From the NCBI RefSeq assembly GCF_000425865.1, contig NZ_AUEG01000005.1, positions 1-64,000 on the forward strand: a DNA stretch of 64,000 nt, in the 5' to 3' direction. The position numbers and the translations under genes were made by a program. Below the pieces are notes generated by a model that was given only the letters and a program-made list of their open reading frames with translations, did no database searches and was not told where the DNA came from. Positions 59,435 to 64,000 of the stretch are shown one piece after another. Position 1 is the first letter of the stretch; the number at the start of each line of letters is the position of its first letter. Source of the DNA: Lacticigenium naphthae DSM 19658 (GTDB lineage: Bacteria > Bacillota > Bacilli > Lactobacillales > Carnobacteriaceae_A).

Positions 59435-60508
59435 TCACCTGTTATCCCCCTTTTCACGTGACTTGTATTCTTTAACACCAATCATTTCCTGAATTTCATC
59501 AGGTCTTCTATCATAGTGAATCGCTTCTATAACAGTGGTAAGTTTATCTACTTCTTCTTCTTTTTTTGTTAAATAACTATATAAGGAAATTACAGAATAA
59601 GGATCTTTTTTTCTTTGCTGTTCGATAATTTGTTTCAACAAATTATCTGAAAGAATTTCTAACTCTACTCCATTTTCAATATTCTCCATATACTTACTGT
59701 ATTTCGTGTCATTTACTATTTTCCAAAACTCATCTAAATCCTTCGCATGAATTAATTTTGTTAATTCATTTTCTCGTAATTTATGTTGAATAGGAATAAT
59801 CAGCGTAATAATTTGTTCCGGTGGCAAATTATAAAACTTTTTATACCGATAAATAAACATTATATTTAACAAATCAAATTTCGTTCCATATAATTTTTCA
59901 AATATCTTCTGTTCTTTTTTATTTAATAATTGATTTTTTGATTTCCAAATTTGTTGAAAAGCAAAAGTATCCAACGCCGTTTCGTAATCAAACAATCGAG
60001 GAGACTGTAGACTTTCCAGCGACTCGATAGCTTTATAATAACGACTCCCTTTCAACACTTCCCGGTATTCATTTAACGAAGACGCTGCTCTTAAAGCCTC
60101 AAAATCTAAATTGGAATGTTTTTTTAAATGACCTAAATACTCATCGCTGATTTCTTCATAAATTTCGTCTATATCAAAAGCTTTTCGTAAGAATTTTTTC
60201 AATACACTCACTTCATAAGTGATACCATAAATTTTCAAAAACTCTCTTTGCTTGAAATTAGCAAAGTGGTATAACTTATTCATGCTTTCATAAATAGAGG
60301 CATTAAGTAAGGCCTCAAGATGGCTTCGATACATCTTTGTTTTAGGAATATCTTCAAATAGATGGCGGTATTCAGGCTGTTTTTTTAGAAAAGAGACAAC
60401 CTCAATAGAGGAATTAAGATAGGTCATGTCTACAAAGGAAGATTTACTTAAAAGTTTGCCTTCCATACCGCGAATTTTTGTTACTATAGCAATATATTCA
60501 TTTGGCAA
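59435..60508 (-). CDS. ntpC: V-type ATPase subunit C (AC39/d-type)
   Basis: 357 aa, all helical funnel protein joining the rotor stalk to the c ring. NLNIMFIYRYKKFYNLPPEQI-like LLNIMFIYRYKKFYNLP and the KDPYSVISLYSYLTKKEEEVDKLTTVIEAI ending are the family pattern (vATP-synt_AC39). The start is likely TTG 60508 with GAGGTG 6 bp ahead; GTG 60517 is the alternative but abuts that site. Confidence 0.88.
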   Translation of the reverse strand: MPNEYIAIVTKIRGMEGKLLSKSSFVDMTYLNSSIEVVSFLKKQPEYRHLFEDIPKTKMYRSHLEALLNASIYESMNKLYHFANFKQREFLKIYGITYEVSVLKKFLRKAFDIDEIYEEISDEYLGHLKKHSNLDFEALRAASSLNEYREVLKGSRYYKAIESLESLQSPRLFDYETALDTFAFQQIWKSKNQLLNKKEQKIFEKLYGTKFDLLNIMFIYRYKKFYNLPPEQIITLIIPIQHKLRENELTKLIHAKDLDEFWKIVNDTKYSKYMENIENGVELEILSDNLLKQIIEQQRKKDPYSVISLYSYLTKKEEEVDKLTTVIEAIHYDRRPDEIQEMIGVKEYKSREKGDNR

Positions 60509-60518
60509 TCGACTCACC

Positions 60519-60830
60519 TCAAAGTTTAATCATGTTTTCAAAAAGTTCTTCAATGATTTCTACCTGTTTATTTTGAAATTCTGTTTCTAAAACCTCAATT
60601 TCTAGTTGATATTGCCGATCTAATTCAACTTGTTTCTTATTCTCTGTCTCTTGGAAATGTTTTTGAACTTCAGCAATCACTTCTTGAGTTTCCTCTTTAA
60701 GCTCTTTTTCAAATTGCATTTGTTCTTTCTCGAATTGTTGTCTGATTTCCTCTTTTTTTTCACTAATAGAATCTTTTATACTCACAGTTTTTTGTTCAAT
60801 TTGATAAAGTTCATCGATGACCGGATTCAT
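60519..60830 (-). CDS. ntpF: V-type ATPase G/H-like peripheral stalk subunit
   Basis: 103 aa, nearly all coiled coil, rich in Glu, Lys and Gln (SEKKEEIRQQFEKEQMQFEKEL...). This is expected for the subunit that pairs with E in the peripheral stalk (NtpF in Enterococcus). AAAGGAGG precedes ATG 60830. First gene of the operon; a TATACT box sits near 60859-60864 on the minus strand. Confidence 0.82.
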   Translation of the reverse strand: MNPVIDELYQIEQKTVSIKDSISEKKEEIRQQFEKEQMQFEKELKEETQEVIAEVQKHFQETENKKQVELDRQYQLEIEVLETEFQNKQVEIIEELFENMIKL

Positions 60831-61106
60831 TAAAAACCCTCCTTTCTCTTTCTTATTAAGTATACCTCGCAAATACAAATAAGAAAAATAAATGCTAATT
60901 ATAATTTTCTTCTATTTTAAAAAAGAGTCTTTCATTCCGCCATACCACTAATCGCTTATGCAAGTTAGTTGTTTCACAAGAACACTTTCACTAAATTAAA
61001 ATCATTTATTTTTCAACTACTTTCAGTATTATACTCCTAAATAATTTTGATACAATAGTAATAACATTATTATATGTTTAGATTTTTATTGCGAAAGTCG
61101 TCTTTA

Positions 61107-61595
61107 TCAAAAATAAAACAGTTGATAAACTAGACCCCCACATGATATTAAGAAAATAACTGTTTCTGTAAATTTCCCCGTAGTATAAAAAATTCTTTTG
61201 AATCCGAACTGTATACGCTTATTATAAATTGGCTGGAGCCATGCTACACCTGTTTTTGAAAAAGAGTCTTCTACCATATGGCTAATGTATCCGAGTATAA
61301 ACCAATCTCCCCATTCTATTGGCAATTGTAAATGAAAGAGAATAAACCGACTCAGATACAAGAAGAAAAAAATCCCTACAATAGAATGTGCAAGTCCCCT
61401 ATGTCCAAATATTTTTCCTACAATGTGACTGACTCCTTGTAGCCTTCTTCCAATATATGATCTTGGATGATCTATATCCGGAAAAACAGATCCAATTCCT
61501 AACGCAACTACGTTTCCAATGAAGAGGGAATCCGTTGACATCAATAGTGGTAATGCGAGTGCATAAGTAACTGTTACGTGTGTTTTATAGAGCAT
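61107..61595 (-). CDS. YdjM-like metal-dependent hydrolase family membrane protein
   Basis: 162 aa, four hydrophobic segments. The family histidine/aspartate signature is visible: YKTHVTVTYALALP, SVFPDIDHPRSYIGRR and GHRGLAHSIVGIFF (the D-I-D-H and H-R-x-x-x-H pair). DUF457/YdjM proteins are often called metal-dependent hydrolases but the substrate is unknown. AAGGAG precedes ATG 61595. Confidence 0.82.
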   Translation of the reverse strand: MLYKTHVTVTYALALPLLMSTDSLFIGNVVALGIGSVFPDIDHPRSYIGRRLQGVSHIVGKIFGHRGLAHSIVGIFFFLYLSRFILFHLQLPIEWGDWFILGYISHMVEDSFSKTGVAWLQPIYNKRIQFGFKRIFYTTGKFTETVIFLISCGGLVYQLFYF

Positions 61596-62056
61596 ATTTT
61601 TCTCCTTAAATTTTATTCTATATATATATTGATCAACTTCCATCCAAATCATGCTAATTTTAATAATAATGTATCGGCAAGACAATTATTTGATTTTTTT
61701 TGCCCATTTTCATGAAGATCTTTGTTAGGTGGCTTTAAAGAATTAATAAACAAGAAAGTTTGGACAGGGATAGTCAGACCTCCTCATCTAATTTCTAATG
61801 AGCTAAATGGGTTTTCTGCTTGGTATTTCTATTATGTCATACGAATTCTTTGAATTTCTTCTGTACAGTCTTGCCCTTTTATAGACTACCACCCGTTAAC
61901 AGATGATTTTTATCGACTGTTAACTAAAACTTTCAAACAATATACTGTTGACATCGGAACAAAAGGTGGAAACTATTGTAGAAAATCATATGATTAGATT
62001 ACATAATGTAAATCATTAAATAAAAAGATCAATACTCCCATGTTCATTAAAAATAA

Positions 62057-62103
62057 AAAAAGTTCAAAAAGTTGATATAACAACCTTTTGAACTCTTTTT
62101 TAT
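62057..62103 (+). terminator. orphan intrinsic terminator
   Basis: AAAAAGTTCAAAAAGTTG pairs with CAACCTTTTGAACTCTTTTT and ends in a T-run. There is no obvious gene just upstream. Confidence 0.6.
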
Positions 62104-62160
62104 TTGTTTAACACTTGAATTTAAAGCTTTTCAAATGGAGACGAGGGGTTTAGAAGAGCC

Positions 62161-62346
62161 TTGATAATGTGATTTAACAATGTACAATATTCGAGTATAT
62201 ATAATAGAAGAAACTATTTCATAGCACAATAGCTATCAATACAAAATAAGCACGTATGCAAGGACTATATGCAAGGTTTTACTGCAAGTGTTTGTGCAGG
62301 GCAATGGGGAAATAGGCCACTCTTTTATAGAGTGGTTTTATTTTGT
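62161..62346 (+). ncRNA. candidate small RNA with promoter and terminator
   Basis: Promoter TTGATA (62161-62166), 16-bp spacer, TACAAT (62183-62188). About 150 bp later comes CCACTC-TTTTATA-GAGTGG followed by TTTTATTTTG (near 62322-62346), a proper terminator. Between them TGCAAG recurs three times (ATGCAAGG, ATGCAAGG, TGCAAG) ahead of GCAGGG. No good protein frame fits, so a small regulatory RNA is the simplest reading. Confidence 0.4.
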
Positions 62347-62523
62347 CTTCGTACGCTGCATTATAAATTTGATCCATAAAATAATTAGCTTAATGATTCA
62401 GTGTATCCTAAAATACAACTCTAGTAAACAGCACTATGCTTATAGGCTTTATATGAGCTTATTAGAACGCTATTCCCCATTTATACAACTAGCAAAGTGA
62501 ACGTTCAAAAACGCTTAAATCGA

Positions 62524-62640
62524 TTAAATATGCCTCTGGCGATGAGTCTGCCCTTCTCTTACCTCTAGTGTAGAAAATAAAATGAATACCAATAAACCTA
62601 TTATAAATAACATGAGTGGATAAATTGATAATGTGGCCAT
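62524..62640 (-). CDS. doubtful small single-helix membrane peptide or gene remnant
   Basis: 38 codons: MATLSIYPLMLFIIGLLVFI then a charged tail rich in Arg and His. It has one strong membrane segment but no ribosome binding site; the frame continues upstream (ERHRNAGTKAL) to a stop, so it may be the 3' remnant of a larger gene. Confidence 0.2.
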   Translation of the reverse strand: MATLSIYPLMLFIIGLLVFILFSTLEVREGQTHRQRHI

Positions 62641-62771
62641 CAATGCTTTAGTGCCGGCATTTCGGTGTCTCTCATGGTAATCCTAAGGTCATTTCAGATA
62701 GCTTCGTGAAACGTTATAGGTCAGCAATGTACACATGGCTTGTGTGCTGGTCATAAGAATACGTTTTGTAA

Positions 62772-62984
62772 TTATATATGAGATGTGGTATCTGCGTTCC
62801 GTGAATAGCCTAAACTGTAAGCCGTATATAATGCCCTCGCTAAGTCGTATTCAGATAGCTTCATTAGTTCGTATATCTCTTCCATACCTATATCTTTTTG
62901 ATCGTCAATGATAACTGTATCAACTTCCTTTTTAAATTGGCTGTAAAGCTCATCTGCTTTTGTTTTCTTTGGTGTGCTTATCAT
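62772..62984 (-). CDS. hypothetical protein
   Basis: 70 aa, soluble and mostly helical: KADELYSQFKKEVDTVIIDDQKDIGMEEIYELMKLSEYDLARALYTAYSLGYSRNAD. GGAG lies 9 bp ahead of the ATG, so it is likely translated. I do not recognise a family. The setting with small neighbours suggests an accessory or phage-related origin. Confidence 0.5.
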   Translation of the reverse strand: MISTPKKTKADELYSQFKKEVDTVIIDDQKDIGMEEIYELMKLSEYDLARALYTAYSLGYSRNADTTSHI

Positions 62985-63080
62985 ATGTAAAAACTCCTAT
63001 CACTATTTTTTTAAAATTAACGGCTTGTATTTAATATTAATGTTACGGATCATACACCTGCCACAACTACTTTAAAGGTA

Positions 63081-63575
63081 TTAATTATCCAGGGCTTCTT
63101 TTAAGTGTTTCACTTTAGACAACCGTTCCTCTAACTTCACAATATTCTGGCCATAATTATTATCGCCATCATCCTTTAAACGCTGCAATCCTATTTCTAA
63201 TAATGCTAGTTCACTAGAATAATCTTGTTTCTTTCTGTATATCTTAGCAAGATACAGTAAACCGCCTGGGGAATAGAAACCTTTAGCCATGGCTTGCACG
63301 AAATACTCTTCGGCTTCATCAAATTGTTTATTCTTGTATGATTCAATGCCTTTAGTTTGAAGTGAGAAGCCCATGTCTTCACTCCTTATTTTCATTATAG
63401 AATCATCTGTAACTTGTTCACGTTGCTTCATTTCTTTTCTGAAATCCTCTAAGTTGTTACTATCTCTTGAAGAAGCTAGTTCTTTTACTTTTTAAATAAA
63501 ATTCATCTGAATACTCCTCCATTCTTCTGTTTTGCACATCCCACTCTCCACCGATTCTTCACTATATCTACTCAT
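63081..63575 (-). pseudogene. TPR-like protein gene with two compensating frameshifts or one stop
   Basis: The 3' part (116 codons from 63431) has a tetratricopeptide look: SLQTKGIESYKNKQFDEAEEYFVQAMAKGFY and GLLYLAKIYRKKQDYSSELALLEIGLQRL. Upstream the same frame begins MSRYSEES at 63575 but hits TAA at 63492-63494. In a neighbouring frame the middle reads GGEWDVQNRRMEEYSDEFYL, which joins naturally to VKELASSRDSNNLEDFRKE after an A-run. The simplest history is one lost base near GAATCGG and one gained A at the A-run. Ribosome binding before 63431 is poor. Confidence 0.65.
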
Positions 63576-63648
63576 CACCTATACCCATTGTATCTTTTTC
63601 GAAAACCCTTTCCAACACATTTTCACAAATACTTGTGTGATTGTAATT

Positions 63649-63694
63649 ACAATATCAAAAGACTACCCAACTGAATGGATAGCCTTTTGATATG
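63649..63694 (-). terminator. terminator of the small gene at 63695-63874
   Basis: ATATCAAAAGGCTATCC pairs with GGGTAGTCTTTTGATAT. It starts right after the stop codon. Confidence 0.75.
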
Positions 63695-63874
63695 TTAAAC
63701 CAGCATTGAATCAATTTCTTTAAGCATAATCTTCTTTTTAAGTTCACGTTGTTCCGTTTCACTTAAAGTAGATTTTCCACTATTTGCAAACCGTTCTTGC
63801 ATGCGTGTGATATACTCATCTTTTGTAATATCTTCAGTAGTGAGCTTATTTCCCAATCTAATTTCTTTTTCCAT
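63695..63874 (-). CDS. small hypothetical protein, paralog of the next gene
   Basis: 59 aa, charged and helical: MEKEIRLGNKLTTEDITKD, then NSGKSTLSETEQREL and KEIDSMLV at the end. A very good AAAGGAGGTGAT site lies ahead of the ATG, so it is surely translated. The ending resembles that of the gene upstream (63916-64000). I do not recognise the family. Confidence 0.75.
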   Translation of the reverse strand: MEKEIRLGNKLTTEDITKDEYITRMQERFANSGKSTLSETEQRELKKKIMLKEIDSMLV

Positions 63875-63915
63875 TTTATCACCTCCTTTATTTTATTGAA
63901 TCAGCACTAAAAATA

Positions 63916-64000
63916 TTATCTCAATAAACTATCTATTTTAAATTTGATTCTAATCTTTTGTTTTTCTCTTTTTGTGAGTGAAGATTTAGCCAATAACTTA
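63916..64000 (-). CDS. partial small hypothetical protein (C-terminus)
   Basis: The last 28 codons of a gene that runs off the right edge: ...LLAKSSLTKREKQK... KIDSLLR. The pattern (G/A)KS(T/S)L...KIM/RIK...IDS(M/L)L is shared with the next gene, so they are probably tandem paralogues in one operon. Confidence 0.55.
   Translation of the reverse strand, partial: KLLAKSSLTKREKQKIRIKFKIDSLLR

Larger units (their letters stand above)
61596..62771. other. 1.2-kb gene-poor AT-rich stretch
   Basis: Holds a terminator-like hairpin (62057-62102), a candidate small RNA unit (62161-62346) and a doubtful 38-codon membrane frame (62524-62640). The remaining part looks like decayed accessory DNA. A 70-codon plus-strand frame at 62288-62500 overlaps the small RNA hairpin and is not convincing. 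Confidence 0.45.

Noticed and set aside
62288-62500. 70-codon plus-strand frame
   Set aside because: Overlaps the terminator hairpin of the candidate small RNA, has weak initiation signals and unusual composition.

Overview
The window looks like chromosomal DNA of a low-GC Gram-positive bacterium of the order Lactobacillales, most likely a Carnobacteriaceae or Aerococcaceae relative (Carnobacterium, Marinilactibacillus or Alkalibacterium type). The evidence is an Aerococcus-like L-lactate oxidase, a DUF2969 gene, a SufCDSUB operon, a V-type ATPase operon, strong AGGAGG ribosome binding sites and a Met T-box leader. The genus is not settled by the sequence alone. No rRNA or tRNA gene was seen.

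Layout. 1-250: edge of an IS110-family element, with paired hairpins that may belong to its bridge RNA. 0.3-6.7 kb: VOC protein, AzlCD amino acid exporter, lactate oxidase between two 31-bp direct repeats, aldo/keto reductase, phosphatase, TetR regulator, and a small membrane protein plus HTH pair with twin operators. 6.8-12.7 kb: agmatine catabolism (SSS transporter, putrescine carbamoyltransferase, agmatine deiminase, APC antiporter) with a divergent Lrp-type regulator. 12.7-17 kb: DUF488 protein, MDR oxidoreductase, TetR regulator and a MacB/FtsX-type ABC transporter. 17.2-20.3 kb: pdxST for PLP synthesis with divergent PdxR. 20.4-22.5 kb: SDR and DMT transporter. 22.9-28.1 kb: sufCDSUB. 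28.4-30.1 kb: aldo/keto reductase followed by a 0.8-kb array of repeated GTGTC/GACAC hairpins. 30.1-33.1 kb: metNIQ under a T-box. 33.1-35.0 kb: gcvH, a Spx/ArsC-like gene and rodA/ftsW. 35.4-38.1 kb: a P-type ATPase with one in-frame TAA. 38.2-41.5 kb: YihY, DUF2969 and Na/Pi transporter. 41.8-42.7 kb: an ornithine-carbamoyltransferase-like gene with altered active-site motifs. 43.0-47.7 kb: ROK, EIIC, small membrane protein, DUF3284 and MupG, a likely muropeptide-sugar operon. 48.0-52.2 kb: prenyltransferase, Ndh2 and polyprenyl synthase, resembling the quinone and Ndh2 part of flavin-based extracellular electron transfer loci. 52.3-60.8 kb: nine-gene V-type ATPase operon. 61-64 kb: gene-poor, decayed accessory DNA with a candidate small RNA, a frameshifted gene and tandem small paralogues.

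How the genes work together. The agmatine operon would import agmatine, make putrescine and carbamoyl phosphate and export putrescine, but no carbamate kinase is in the window. PdxST and PdxR form a self-contained PLP supply for SufS and other PLP enzymes. Ndh2 with DmkA- and DmkB-like enzymes would pass NADH electrons to a (demethyl)menaquinone, while the V-ATPase would handle ion export in a fermentative cell. Most calls are homology reasoning from motifs read by eye. Promoters, operators and small RNAs are inferences from sequence patterns.
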